DNA of 64,000 nucleotides from Heliopora coerulea (Eukaryota; Cnidaria; Anthozoa; Scleralcyonacea; Helioporidae). How positions within the stretch are numbered: position 1 is the first letter of the stretch; every line of letters begins with the position of its first letter. The DNA is taken from assembly GCA_030142905.1 (NCBI GenBank), contig JASJOG010000020.1:869001-933000 (forward strand). The letters are read 5' to 3'. The notes under the pieces were generated by a model. That model was not told where the DNA came from, did no database searches, and saw only the letters and a program-made list of their open reading frames with translations. Positions 1 to 12,649 of the stretch are shown one piece after another. A program made the position numbers and the translations under genes.

Positions 1-540
1 AAAATAAAAATTGACTTCATTGATGTGGAAAGCTGCATGAACAAGCTAATTTTAAAAATAAAAGGCTCATTTTTTTATTTGCAGGAAAATATTGGGATCT
101 CCTTGTTAAGGCTTCGAAGACGAATACATCTGATTTCTTACTTGTCTTTTGGTGGGTGTTGATCATTGGAAGCTAATATTTTTCAATGAATGTCAGGTTC
201 ATCAATTTAACCTTTGATTTTATTTGTAACATTGCCTAAAATATATTTGTTCATTTATTCTACCACTGTCACCCAGGTGTTTCGAGTCCAAGACGGCGTT
301 GAATTTAACTGGAAAGTAAAATAACTTTGCTATTTTTGTGACTTGTTTCACTGTGACCTAATGTCGGAAAAACCGAGTTTAAAACATTTTCAACAGAAAT
401 ACGTAATTTGTGATTTTTCAAGCCATGTTCATTTTAATTATGTGTAGCGAGAGAGATTTTTGGCTCAGGTTCTTCTTAGATAGAAAATACTAAGTATTGG
501 CTACTTCAGTATTCCAAGATTTCAAGATTTTTCACTGCAT
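1..540. other. Non-coding; probable intron of collagen-like gene 1
   Basis: No coding exon is visible. I searched the minus strand for the expected 3' end of collagen-like gene 1 (further Gly-X-Y triplets or the cysteine-rich terminal exon). No Gly-X-Y run and no adjacent Cys-Cys codon pair in a suitable frame is present. The stretch is AT-rich and most likely lies inside the intron that follows the Gly-X-Y exon ending at 589. Confidence 0.4.
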
Positions 541-588
541 ATAAATCACGGTATCATTAAACCACCTTTTCCAAGCCGATATACCAAC

Positions 589-3004
589 CTGGTGGTCCGA
601 CTGGTCCATCTTTTCCGTCGGCTCCTGGTGGTCCTATCGGTCCCTTGGGTCCTACTGGACCATGTGGTCCTGGGGGACCTGGATGTCCTTTAGGTCCTTT
701 AGGTCCTCGTGGTCCATACGGTCCTGGTGGTCCTTTGGGTCCAGGGGGACCAGGTTTTCCTTTTACCACTAAGAAATGCAAAATACTGTTCAGTAGACAT
801 CTTACAGAATAAATGAAGACATTGATCATATTTTACTTACCTTTATGGGGTATGAAGTGATATGAAGGGTCTACAAGAAACAAAAAAACCCGACATTTTA
901 ATTGGTCAGCAGGGGGGAAAAAGAACATTACTGAAAAAATTCATCGTCTGTTTTATCACTCAGAATAACATCTGAGGACTGATTCAAGAGGGATTGAACT
1001 CCTGATCGATATTACACTGCCAATATATCCTGTTTTGCATATTTGTCACTGGGTCTACCAGCTTACCATTTTCTGTTTCGTCAACAGGCGCTGAGTCTGT
1101 AAAATAGAAATAAAATCATCATTATGAGTCCGAGATACAAAGTTTGAACATTGGTGAAGTGTGTACATTAACACGTGAATGTTGCCAGGAGTGGAAATAG
1201 ATATGTGGAAAAAATATTTATGAAAAAAGGCATGCGATATTATGGATTTCATTTAGATAAAGGAGCATTTTCACATTTTGGTGTGTTTTCTGAACAGCAA
1301 GCTTTAATTTACGTTCACAAACAATCACTTGTGACCGTTTTTGCGTTTTACGAGATAACAAAAATGATTAACGCGGGCTTGTTCATTTGGTTGAAACATT
1401 TCAAGGTGTCAACATTTTGCAGTTTTGTACTCATGTGTAGTCTCGCTATTAGAGAGGATCTTTGGCATACAGTTGAAGCTCTCACAACAAGACAAGCGAC
1501 TGCTTTTTCAAAATGGTCGTACATCCCCGCTTCAAAAGAATCTTGTCAGTGAATGGGTAAAAAGAAGAAAATGTAGAACAATATACTGTGCACAAACTAC
1601 ATGGATATGAATAACTGAACTCTTTTCAGGCCGGCTGAATCTTTTGTCATTTTACTATGGCTAACGGTAGAAAATTTTACTCAACAGATGACCTCCGCTG
1701 AATAGGAAGGATTCAACTATCGTTGGGAACAAAACATTACTCGTCTTAGTCACCACAAAGTGAGTTTTGCCTGGGGAAAATATTGCAGTAGGTTATTAAA
1801 ACTTCTCGCGAGAACTAAAACCTCCTGTCCCTTATGCAAGAAACTCTATTCCTTATGAGCTGCGGCAGAAAGGTGAAAATAGAACCCTTTCGCCCAGAGT
1901 TCAGCAAACGGACCTTGTGTGCACAGGTGACAGTCGAAAAGCTGAAAATGTTTCCAAAAAGTCAAACAAACGCTATTACTGCAGACGTTCGTCTCACTCA
2001 GAGTCCCGAAATGACGATGATCAAAACAACAATAACACGTGAATAGAGCTTCCGAAAATTGTGACAGCACTTGCCAAAGATCACTTGCCAAGGCCTGTTC
2101 GCTAAAAGACCCATGTTTGATTTTTGAACTTCATAATGGGACTTCTTTAGCTTTGAAATAACACCCGAGATACTGTTTATTCATTTTCAGGAGGACACAT
2201 TATTCGACCAATGTTGAAGAAGGAGGGAAAAAAAACAACTTTGGATAAGGTAGACGTTGTAAAGCCAAGTCCGTTGCCAGAGGTTGTTCGAAAGACTTGA
2301 AGAAAACCATCTACCCTGCTTTTTCCCCCTTTTTTTATCACAAAACAAGCAACAAGATAGATTTCATATAGATGATATCATTGATATTAATGATATCAAT
2401 GGTATTAATGATATGTGTATTGTAAAATATTGGCTCATATGAGAAATGAATATCCGTAAACAGGTAAAAGGTAGGAAATGTTGAACGACAATGAGTCCGA
2501 ACTGTCCTATGGCTTGAATATCTCTGAGAAAAAAGCGTTAAATTTAAACGTTAACATGGGCATTAAAGCTTTCCGCTCGAGTCCTAAAAAGTTTTTAAAC
2601 TTTTAAGTTGTCGTAAAATTGTGAAAAACAAGCTACCCTCAGGTTGAGACTCAAGGCAACGGCGCCTAAGAGCGCTTAAAAATTAAGGAAATACTACTCA
2701 AAAATCACTATTGTTGTTTAAACAAGAGACAACTACGTTCACATAGACCGTTAAATCAACATTAAGAAAGCGTTGTCTTTAGCATTCTCCCAAGAATTAA
2801 GATCTAGGGTTTACATTTATGTGAAGTAAACAGAACAAGCTCTAAGACCATAACATTTAGAGACCGGGAAAATTCATTTTTGCTGAGAAATTTGTTCATT
2901 GAAGTTTCAATAAAGTATAAAAGTATTTACTAAAACTCCTGATACTTACAGGTCAACGCAACCAGCACAGTTAAGGCCAATAGAGTTACCACTGCTAGAT
3001 TCAT
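589..3004 (-). CDS. Secreted collagen-like protein, gene 1 (3' end beyond window)
   Basis: Four minus-strand exons join in frame, all through phase-1 introns: 2950-3004 (signal peptide), 1067-1096, 841-870 and 589-768. The start at 3004 gives an 18-residue hydrophobic leader closely resembling that of collagen-like gene 2. A short acidic stretch on two 30-nt exons follows (Y-S-A-P-V-D-E...). The last exon encodes about 19 uninterrupted Gly-X-Y triplets from residue 42. Its donor, CCAG|GTTGGT, is weak, but it keeps the 180-nt (20 x 9) length and phase 1 seen in the paralogs. A GTATAT donor 4 nt further on would break that phase. The rest of the gene, expected to include a cysteine-rich C-terminal exon, lies left of the window. 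Seen directly: splice sites, leader and repeats. Inferred: secretion, trimerisation and an extracellular role. Confidence 0.82.
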
Positions 3005-3061
3005 CTTCAGTGGACTTGATGACTCTGCGAATCAATGTGTCGATCTGAACTTTCTGCCCGC

Positions 3062-3069
3062 TTTTATAT
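3062..3069 (-). promoter_or_regulatory. TATA box of collagen-like gene 1
   Basis: On the minus strand a TATAAAAG element lies about 60 bases upstream of the start codon at 3004. This places the likely transcription start near 3035 and gives a short 5' leader. Collagen-like gene 3 has the same kind of element, and gene 2 has a weaker TAAATAAA version. Confidence 0.6.
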
Positions 3070-3199
3070 CCTACCGCACTCACGGGAAATAGCGCAACAT
3101 TTTTTATATCTGATGTGAGGTTGCTTAGAGACACTTTAGAAAGAACGGAAAATTTCCCACTAAACAAGCGCACAATGAACACAATATCAACTTCCACTC

Positions 3200-4440
3200 C
3201 AAATATCTATTTTTTTGCGGTAGTGCATTCTTTTCTTTCAAAGATTTCTTAGTCTTGGCAGTGACGAAAGGACAAGCACTTTTCATCCAATTTCATTTGA
3301 GAAATTGCTGACTATACAACGACAAAGAACTTAAAATTGTGCTAAACGTGAACTGTTCACCTAGACTCCACGACAAAAGAAGTTTCCTGACTGGATCACA
3401 AAACAGAAAATATTCAAAGGTTCTTATTGAGCTACCTACCTGAAGTGTTTTAAAACACTTATGACTGTTAAGTAGCTAAGTTTTATAAATCAAATTTCTC
3501 ATATAACACTAGAAATTAAAAATTTCTTTCCATAAAGAAGTTATATTAAACTTTCAGTAATCCAAACCGCTACGCGTCAGTAAGCCATGCCTATTTATAC
3601 GTTTTCTGGGATTTAACCTTATCCATGAATCGATCCCTAAATTTTAATACTGCTAATAGTTTGATAACTTTTTTACCATTCACTTTTAATAAAACAAAAA
3701 GACAAGACTGCAGGTTTAAGGGAAAAAATTGACGTCCGTGACTCAAAGGATTAGAACACTTAGTTCATTCTTCAAAGAAGTAAATATTCCCAATGACAAC
3801 ATCATCAACTCTATTAAATACATGAGCCAAAGCTTAGTCAGTGGTGTGGTACACAGTTATATCAGTAATAACCTTCTGTGACGTTGAATATGTGAACCCA
3901 TCTCCTACATATGTGGCAGATATTCTGTTCAATATTTCTACATCAAAACATAAGTACTTGATAGGTTTAAACAGGTACTTTGGACGAAATACTTTTTATA
4001 ATGAACTTTATTCCGCATTGATAATTAAAAGAAATGCATGATGACTTCAATGAGTAAGTCTAGTATAGTGGACACAAGTCAATATCTTTTTATAGCTTCT
4101 TTGACAAAAATATAATACCATTTAAATCTATATAAGAATGAACAAGAGAAATAAAATTTAGCATTAAGTGTAACATTGTCACACGAACGTATTGGACTCA
4201 TTTACATTGTTTGTAATCTGGGGCCACTTATGAATAGTAATTACGTTTTGCCAGTGTGTGACTTTTTTATTATTTTGCTGTTTTGTTTACAACCCTCACA
4301 TTTGAGTGTAATATATAGAAATGAGAGACAACTTTATTTTAATTTTTAATACTGTAGTTTCATCAACTTACATAATTGATTTTCATGAAAGCCATTATTT
4401 AGTAATATACAAAAATATTTACGGACCAATACAATAAAAA
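3200..4440. other. Intergenic, no gene seen
   Basis: AT-rich sequence upstream of collagen-like gene 1. Only short chance reading frames without recognisable domains or paired splice sites are present. Confidence 0.5.
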
Positions 4441-4442
4441 TG

Positions 4443-4834
4443 TTAACAATTGTATATGTTAATAACTTTATTAAAGTACCAAACATTTTCTAGATTTCTT
4501 ATACGGAATGGAGGACTGTTCCACAGAGTACCTCCGCTGTAGGACAAACTGCATTTCAGATATTCGCAATACGGCAATGGGATTTTAACGTTAACATCCA
4601 AAATCTTATATTAAATTCATATTCCCCATTTACTGGGGTAAACAATTCTCTCAAATACTCAGGAGCAATCCCTTTCATTATTTTACACATAAGTGTAGAC
4701 TTATGTCTTTTCCTTCTCGTCTCAAGGTCAGACCAACCAAGACTAAATAGTATTTCTGAAGATCTAACCTGATATCCTGAACTTATAATAATTTGAGCTG
4801 CCCTGTTTTGTAACTTTTGAAGCTTTTTCTCGAG
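4443..4834 (-). mobile_element. Decayed LINE (CR1/L2-like) reverse transcriptase C-terminus
   Basis: Translation of the minus strand gives the characteristic tail of non-LTR reverse transcriptases. In order it reads KLQKLQNRAAQ, then a TLMCKIMKGIAPEYL block, then EYLKCSLSYSGGTLWNSPP, ending at a stop at 4443-4445. A frameshift separates the second and third blocks, so the copy is dead. It is 5'-truncated at about 4834, as is normal for LINE insertions. The assignment rests on the conserved L-x-G-x-A-P-x-Y-L and G-x-x-L-W-N-S-x-P motifs of this family. Confidence 0.8.
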
Positions 4835-4839
4835 GACGT

Positions 4840-7800
4840 GCTAATGAAAGATAGGTTATGTAAATCTGTTTACTAAAGAATAAAGAACTAGTCAGGTCAA
4901 GCCAAACCCCTCGCTTGAGGTGAAGTGGGTAGAAGTAAAGGGCCAACATTGTGTTTAAGGACTCGCACTCCGTACGTCATCCTTTCTTCTCTATTTGGTA
5001 AACTTTTTTCCTTCTTGATCTTCTCTTCTTGAAGTCTTAAATATTATCAATTTGGAAAGAGAGAGAGAAAGAGGGAGAGGTCAAGAACGATTTTTTCGTT
5101 ATAGATGTTAACTTTCACCCGTACAAGAACCTGAGCAAGTCAGGTACAGGAATGTACAATGCGAGCTATTATTTATATTCATGATGCAACCTAGATTGTA
5201 AAAAGTAGGAGTGAGTGAATCGAAAGTTTCAACTTTTCTACATGCTTCTTTTCACATCCACGCCCAAAAACCTGTCGGAAATTTACCGTTTTGACTACGC
5301 TTTTTGTGTGGTGTAAAAACTATTGTAAAACGCACTTCAAATCAAAAGTGGTTTCACCTTTTCTGTTTCTTTGTCAAAAATGTTTATGACGTACTTGTTA
5401 TGGTACAGCAGGTCATAATCTTTGTAACTTGTTTGAATAAAATCAGGTTTTTACTTCAAGATTATTTACGTAGTAACAATGCTTTTCGTTGAATTTTATC
5501 GATATTCCTTGGCACAGGCTTTACCTTAATAATCGTTATCTATTTCAGGCTTATTTACGCCATGACTTAAGTGGAATACTTCAAATGCGAAACAAGAGGT
5601 CAAGTGTGTTCCCCGAATAAAAACTTAAAGACTGCTAGTATTTCTTTTCCTGCTACGCGTGAAGGATTACAACGGATTTAAAGGTGGCAAATATTAAAAA
5701 TACACAATAATAAAATATATAAGAGTTACAGGCATCAAAATATGCTAAATTTGTAGCACATATTTAGAAATTAGGATTAATTAAAAGTGTAGTATTAAGA
5801 GAGTATGAAAACAGATAAGGTAGTACAAATGAATCGGAAGTTATGAGGACGTATACATAGAACATACTCTGGGGATAAAGACATCTTATAGAATTTATCA
5901 TACAAACAATAAACTACCAAGGCAAGTACGAACGTTGCAAGATGCACACGAAGACTACCAGATCGCTATACTTGGGGTTTAGGTGCAAGTTAATCGGTCG
6001 ATAAACCACGTCCAGTTCAATTTACTGCGACGAAGTCGGATGAGACTCGAAACACCAGCATTTCTTTTGTTCTCCAATTTTGGTTTAACACCACTTCTAA
6101 GCACTATTATTTTGTTCCTAGACTGTCTTTTCTAAAGTAGGTTGTCATGTAATGTCCCTCGCGGTGGTCCGATTCATACCAAAGTTTCAGCGACTAAAAG
6201 CTAACTGGGTCGTCTTCGAAAGCTACCGCATTACCAGCCTTTGGCACTCTTCGTCCGTAATACTTCTTCGATCTGTTTCTGACGAACACAGACCATGCAC
6301 ACCGTGACTCAACCTTCTTTGGTTGTGGCGTATATTGATGGGAAGCGTTAGCATCATGACGTTCTTACTAGACGTTCTGTCGCTTTAGTGACTATCCTGT
6401 GATACGGTTGAGATTTCCTTGACGTTACTGGCTTTACAAACTAAATAACTATAATGAACAAAGAAATGAGTTTGACGAACTTACGTTGGGTAGAAATGAA
6501 ATAATGCTTGCGTTATTGAAGACAAAATCTCTTGAATGAAAGTTTTATAATGACTAATGAAAGGCTAAACATGTAACTGACGGTTAAAAAACTGGTGATA
6601 ATTCAGTCCAATTCAATTCAGTTTAATTCAAACGTGACTTTCTGCATCCCTGCCGACGAGGCTACCATTCCTCTCGCTTAGCTAATTCTTGCTAATAATT
6701 GCTAAGTGAGAGGGCTTAAGGCCCTTAAGCCCTCTTCCCCTTTCGGTGTGCCGCAGTTGCCACGCCCAACAGTTTTTATAACAAGAACATAAACTTAGAT
6801 TTTGAAACTTTTTGCTGATTTGTGCTTGTAAGTTTTGTTCCCCGGCTTATTTCATTATTTGCTATAATTTGAGATGAGAGATTATGATCTTTATCTGCAC
6901 TTGCAATGAGTAGCTTGCCGATAGTGCAATCATTCTGCAACCAATCTCTTCCTGTGAAGACATTCGTTTAGTGTAAAACAAACTTAACATGAAAATTACC
7001 TTGCCTAGGCACCAAGCACTTGAATTCCTCATCTAAGTCCAAAGTTCGAAATCTATTTCCAACTTTTGTATCTTAGACAAGATGGTGGGAGGGAATAAGG
7101 ACAGTTAATTATCAAGAAGTAAGAGGTTTGTTTATGCTGCGATTTTGTGGCGAAATACAAATTTCAGTACTCTCGGAAACCCACAACCTCATAAGTACTT
7201 GGACTTGCTGTCAGTGTAGTTATGGCTCCAGTTAAGACCAGTTGCCTAGAGTGCTGAAGTAGATGACAGAAATTTTTTGCAAATAGAGCTTGGATGTGAA
7301 TGGGTCTGCATCGTTAATGCAGTCTTAATGACCAAAATGCATGGTGATTATGATTGCACAACGTTTGCGTGTTTGACGAAAGCCTATGATCGTCAGTAAT
7401 TTCAACCTCACGTTCGTCTTAAACTCCACGTTAACTAACACATTCAGTGAATGCCTTGTAAACTTGTTAACGTGTGCAGCAAAGACACTCGTCAAATCCC
7501 AGTGCCACAGATAATTAAAACTAAAAACAAGACGTTATTTTCAAGACGGTTTGTTCGCAATTTACGTGTAAATGGGAACACAACTTATTCTTGAAAGCCA
7601 TTAAAGAGTTTGTCTATTAGTTCGTGTCACCAGGAAAATGTTATTATCGTCAATTGCAGTGGGATAGGAAGACGGTTTTCTTTCAATTGCGGTTCCAGTT
7701 TAATTCCAAATACATCCGTCACGTCTTTGCTCAGCACGTAGAATTGCGGAATGAGTGAAAGGGCTTTGGCTCTAGGAAAATTCTTTTCAAGACAGAACGG

Positions 7801-8885
7801 GGTCTCAAGCTCACGAAATACTTCGTTTCCAAGAAACAGCAGTGATATATATTGTGAACCTGGGGTGTTGACAGTGAAGGGTTCGTGAGGAGCAAACGCA
7901 GCTGTATGAGTTTTTAAGGGTGTATAAATAACAGAATAAAAAGTACTCTAAACTAAAGTGCGAGAAGTTGGTCGTTTCCTTGATATCCCAGTTTAGTAAG
8001 TTTAATTATTTTCAGTTATTTTCCACCAATTTTATCTCTTTCGCATCTGTGATAGTCCAAACCATTAGCTACCAAAAGCACGTTGCTTCTAGTTTAGACG
8101 CTAATTAATCACGTCGCCACAAGCAGTAACCCTTCTAAAACACTTTCTAAGGAATGCTCAACTCTCCAATTTAATAAGCACTGATACTTTTGATCTTTGT
8201 ATGGTCACTAATAATTGAAAGTGTTTTTCAAAGAAAGTCTTCACACAGGTGGGAAACTCTGATTTGTTAGAACTAGGTTCAGCCAGCAAGCAAAGGATCT
8301 TCCTTACCTCACGTTGTGGATGATCAATATTTCCTGGATTAACCGCCAGTTTACGTCAGTTCAACTTAATTGATACTGGTTTAATGACCAACGTCCTGTT
8401 AACAGCGTTATCATCCTGTTATAATAACGGTTTCCCTTACCTTAGTAACGGATTATTCTGAAAAAGTTATCCTGCTAAAACTTCGAGTCTTTGTTGGGTT
8501 ATAAACGGTATGGCTAAGAGCATTGCCACGTTAACATGACGTAAAGTGTTGGAAAGTCAAACGCTCTTTGATAAGTTTAACGTACATCCGCTGATTTGCA
8601 CGTTAACGTTATACATTCCATATAACACTTTTCCTGGACGAGAATTCCTTTAGTCCTCAAAAGACGACTGTTTAAAATAGGATAAATGCCAGATGTCGAT
8701 TTTGATTGCTGGCAAAAGCCATTCTCGTCCGGTTTAAGATAAAGATTTTTAACTTTGGCATGACGTGGTTCAGGAGCCTTAGATTTCTAAAATTCCGTGG
8801 GGAAGCATGCGTCAAAAGAATCCCCTTACTTCAACTTCCAGCTAACAATGCACAATTGCTGACGTTGGTTTGGCACAGGTTCGAC
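4840..8885. other. Intergenic, no gene seen
   Basis: About 4 kb with no supported exon. It contains a short GA-rich run near 5057-5083. I saw no collagen-like exon, long reading frame or RNA gene. Confidence 0.5.
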
Positions 8886-8889
8886 TTCA

Positions 8890-9330
8890 AGTTGACTGAT
8901 TTGACTGATTGATCAACTTTATTTACCGAAGGTAACACCTAACAGTTGACCCTAATAAATTTGTGGCCCTCATTTAGTACCTATGAACAAATAACTAACA
9001 ACTGATATAGTGGATGATAATTAGGAAAGGTATAAATATATCTGTGAGTTTAAGTATAAATTAAAAGAAAGCTCAATTACGAATTTAAATGATCCAAGTC
9101 TTCATAGTCATTATTAAAATAGTTAAAAAGCTTGCCTATTTAAGAAGTTTTAAGGTTGGGGATTTCCTTATACAGATTGGCAACTGAATGGCAATTGAAT
9201 ACTGAGAAAGGTTATACAAAGGCAACAAGACTTTTAGTGGGTAATGTGCCCCAATTTCGTCAGTAGATATCGGAAAGACGGCACCTCCTGGACAAAAAGC
9301 CAATTTTAATAAAATTATATTATTATATGT
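8890..9330 (-). mobile_element. Decayed LINE 3' end
   Basis: The minus strand around 9140-9220 reads YSIAIQLPICIRKSPTLKLLK. This resembles the WNQLP-x-x-IR-x-SPTL-x-x-FK tail of LINE reverse transcriptases, with a degraded core and a stop after it. It is followed by an AT-rich 3' segment ending at 8890-8935 in AAATAAAGTTGATCAATCAG, a repeat-like tail common at LINE ends. Only a fragment survives. Confidence 0.5.
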
Positions 9331-9549
9331 TGACTTCTGGAACATGGCAATCACAAATACATCTTTCCTTTCGATCTCTTTCTCATAACTTCAGCGAGGC
9401 TAATGAACTCTCTAGCACTCTAAAGTTTTCAACGTTTAAAGAAGGGGACAACAATGATAAAAGACGTTCGACTCTTAATGGTACCCATAAAAACGGTCAA
9501 GAGCGCAAGACAAGATCCCATAATTTTCTTTTTATTCTATAACCATATA

Positions 9550-10890
9550 TTTTCTCAATTAACCCAACCATAACTCCGGGAATTATCTCAGCCCTTTAAT
9601 GTTTCCGAAACATCTTCGTGAATGAAATGTTTGCTGACCAAGCCTCACGTTGCCAAGGTAATTTGAAATGTTACCGTGCAGAAATAAAAAAGTCTCAATG
9701 GGATTTCTTTTCCTTTTCAAAGAGCTGCGTAAGCTTGTTGAAAATATCGTGGACATTTTGCAGCAGGTTACTCATAAACAACGCATCATATCACAAACAT
9801 TTGTAAATACAACTTGATTTGGCTGTTTTATGATGACAATAATGACAAGTCTATCACAAGCATTGCAAACTGCTTGTGACAGCTTGATTGCACTTCAACG
9901 CAAGGAACTCATTACATAGAAAATTATCGTGTATAAAGAGTAAATATAGAACCAGTCTGATTACTAAGTGTTGTTTTTCAAGACTGGCGACTTGATGGCG
10001 ACGTACTGTAAAAGAAATTTCCCTGTATTTACACAAACAATTTGTGATGTTTTGGTACATTATAACTGTTGAAAATAGTAAGCAAATATGAACAGTTTTA
10101 TCTGTAAGCCTAGTTTGCTCGTTTAGTATCTAAATTTTCATTTAGTACACTACACAGTTTATTAATATCCTTCTCAGGTAAAAAATGCAAAGGATTTCTA
10201 TTAGCTAGGCAAGCTTTGTAAAATCATCACGTTGCACAAGGCAATTTCAAAATTTAAGAAAGTTAAAATAGGTCAGAGTGAGTAAAAAGTTACTTATAAA
10301 CATACAAAAGTTCAATGCAGTTAATAGCAGTTCTATAGCAAATCATGCAAATTGTATTTCACTTAGACGTTGATTACAAGTTACTTTCCAAAATTACAAT
10401 GAAATTGCTACTTAAAGTTGCAAATTTTCGGGTAATCATTCGTTGTCGCACTTGAAAGACCGCTTATGTCTATCTACTCCACAAGAGAGTTTGGCGAGAC
10501 ACTCAATTTTCGTTCCTCTAATTAAATTCCAGCCAATTACTAATAAAAATCGAACGTTCGTAGAACGATTGCTTGGACTGCTTGGAAATTTCCATTTCCT
10601 ATTTAATTCGTTTACAGTGGTGTCCTACTTTCGCTCTTGCAAAGTTGACAAGAGAGAGCCGTCAAGACCCAAAATTTTAAAACTTCTGTCCTACCCTATT
10701 TCAATCTCCTCTTCTTAGCAACGTGGAATTTCAGCCCAGACGACTATGGCATACCTCAGTAGATGTCTAAAAGCGATTTTGTACACTGTTGGAATTGAGA
10801 CATGGTGGCGACTGTCATCTGCAGGTTGTAAAAATAGAATTCAGGACTATTTCTTCAATGGCGGCCATGGAGTATTATGGCTCTACTCGT
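9550..10890. other. Intergenic, no gene seen
   Basis: AT-rich sequence with short chance reading frames only. I found no domain, splice pattern or repeat structure here that I could defend. Confidence 0.4.
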
Positions 10891-10899
10891 TTCTGACCC

Positions 10900-11180
10900 G
10901 AGTCGCACTTTTGGAAGGACGTACCTGACTCCCCTCGAGTCAGCAGCTCTAAAAGACTTGAGTCGGCTTGACGAAGTTGCTAATCAGTTTTTAAAAGACT
11001 CGATTCCACGCCAGTTCTAATATTGACCTGACGTCTCTTGTGAGTTACTAGGCGTATACGAAAAAAAAATCGATTATAATTGTGCAAGAGGACTCAACCG
11101 AGTCAATCCCATGGCCAAAGGAAAGATTCGGACCGGCTCGACTTGTCTTTAGTAAGGCCTTGACTTAACTCGAGAGTCGA
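10900..11180. repeat. GAGTC-rich degenerate repeat island
   Basis: The pentamer GAGTC or its complement GACTC recurs irregularly across this stretch (for example near 10904, 10927, 10935, 10961, 10998, 11090, 11100 and 11170). A second island of the same word lies at 16885-17060. The spacing is irregular, so this is a degenerate simple repeat rather than a clean satellite. Confidence 0.45.
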
Positions 11181-12164
11181 TGACAAAACCATTTTTGACA
11201 ATATATGTATACAACAGTTATAACAAAGCCGAAAAAAGATTTCATGTCATGCACGCTTGGTTTACAACAAGGTTACAAGTGTTCAGTTGTTTCTACTAAT
11301 GTTTGGGTATATGTGGTGGTCAAAACACGCAAACTTGCTGGCTTGAAAGAACTGAATACCGTACCTCTGGACGATTAAAACTAAAACAATTTCTGAGATT
11401 CCTTGTTAACGATCGTTGTATTATCCCATACAAAAATTTCATGTTATACCATTAGAGTTCATACATCGTTCTTCAGTCGACTTGAATCTTTTATAAAATC
11501 ATTTGAGTTAAGAGCGACAATCTGTGATTGTATTTGAGTAAATCTGTTCCATTCAGGTCAACTGAAAAGTGAAAAAAGCGACATGAAATGCCATCGTACA
11601 ATTGCGCAGCATTTTCACTTGACCAATCTCACTTTACTCTAATGTAATATAGGAGAAGACTTTGGATCAGGCTTTAGACCTCGAATTTTAGCAATTCTTA
11701 ACCGACAACATTAGATTTGAGCCCACTGGAACGGTGCGTGAAAAGTTACCCTGAGAGTCCTTTCGCGTGGACACTAATCCCCGTTGACTCAAAAACTCAA
11801 CTGGCACAGACAACACTCCGTCAACACCAGTGTGAGAATTAAATTTTCAGTTTTCAGTTGACTTTGGCATAATTGAATAGTCATAAAGATTATCTTTCTA
11901 CGTTACCAAGAGAATTATTCCGAAATATTGAGGTCCTTTATCATGATTCTAAAATAGTTGGTCATTTTGGAGAGTCGGAAACTTTAGTCGATCGAAATAA
12001 GAAATTCTGAATCTCCATGGTAACGTCAGCGACCCATGGTTCCACTAATAAGGCCGTAACTTTCGTTACTAATGGTGTAATTGCTGGTTCGGAGGCTTCG
12101 ACGCCATGAATCCTAATAGTCTCGAAACCTTATTTATCTATTTATAAAGAGATATTAAGAAAAA

Positions 12165-12640
12165 TGAGAGTGAGTTTGAAAGAGGGAGAGAGAAGAGAAT
12201 TTTATTTCAATAAGATATTTCCATCGATTCAAAAATATAGCTGTTCATAAAAACCTATATAAATATAAAACAAACCTAACTTAATCTAACGTCAATTATT
12301 GAACGCATAAGCGTTAATTACATTTATAAAATTGTTTATAATATCTAGATTTCTTATTGCTGAAGGTAGAAAGTTCCATAGAAGGGAAACAGATTAGAGA
12401 GAAAATTGAACGCATTTTCGAGTTTATAAATTACAGTGAGTTATATATATAGTACAAGTGGACTGAAATAACCATTTTATCCTTGATGTCTACCGTTCTT
12501 AGCTTCAAGTTATCTGATAAACTATTCTTTGTAATCTCAAGAGCAAACAGTGAGATATAACTAAATATGCCACTTAAACCATTAGCCTGTTTTGTGATAC
12601 AACAATATCTGATAGTTCCACGGCATGAACGTAAAATAAG
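12165..12640 (-). mobile_element. Decayed LINE 3' end, second CR1/L2-like copy
   Basis: On the minus strand, about 12285-12400 encodes LWNFLPSAIRNLDIINNFIN followed by a stop. This is the same C-terminal motif as the LINE copy at 4443-4834, whose tail reads LWNSPPFRIRNLENVW. Upstream (12440-12600) is a degraded reading frame containing a SDNLKLRT block. The copy ends in an AATAAAAT-rich 3' tail near 12190. It is interrupted by stops and frame changes. Confidence 0.65.
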
Positions 12641-12649
12641 ACTTCAAGA

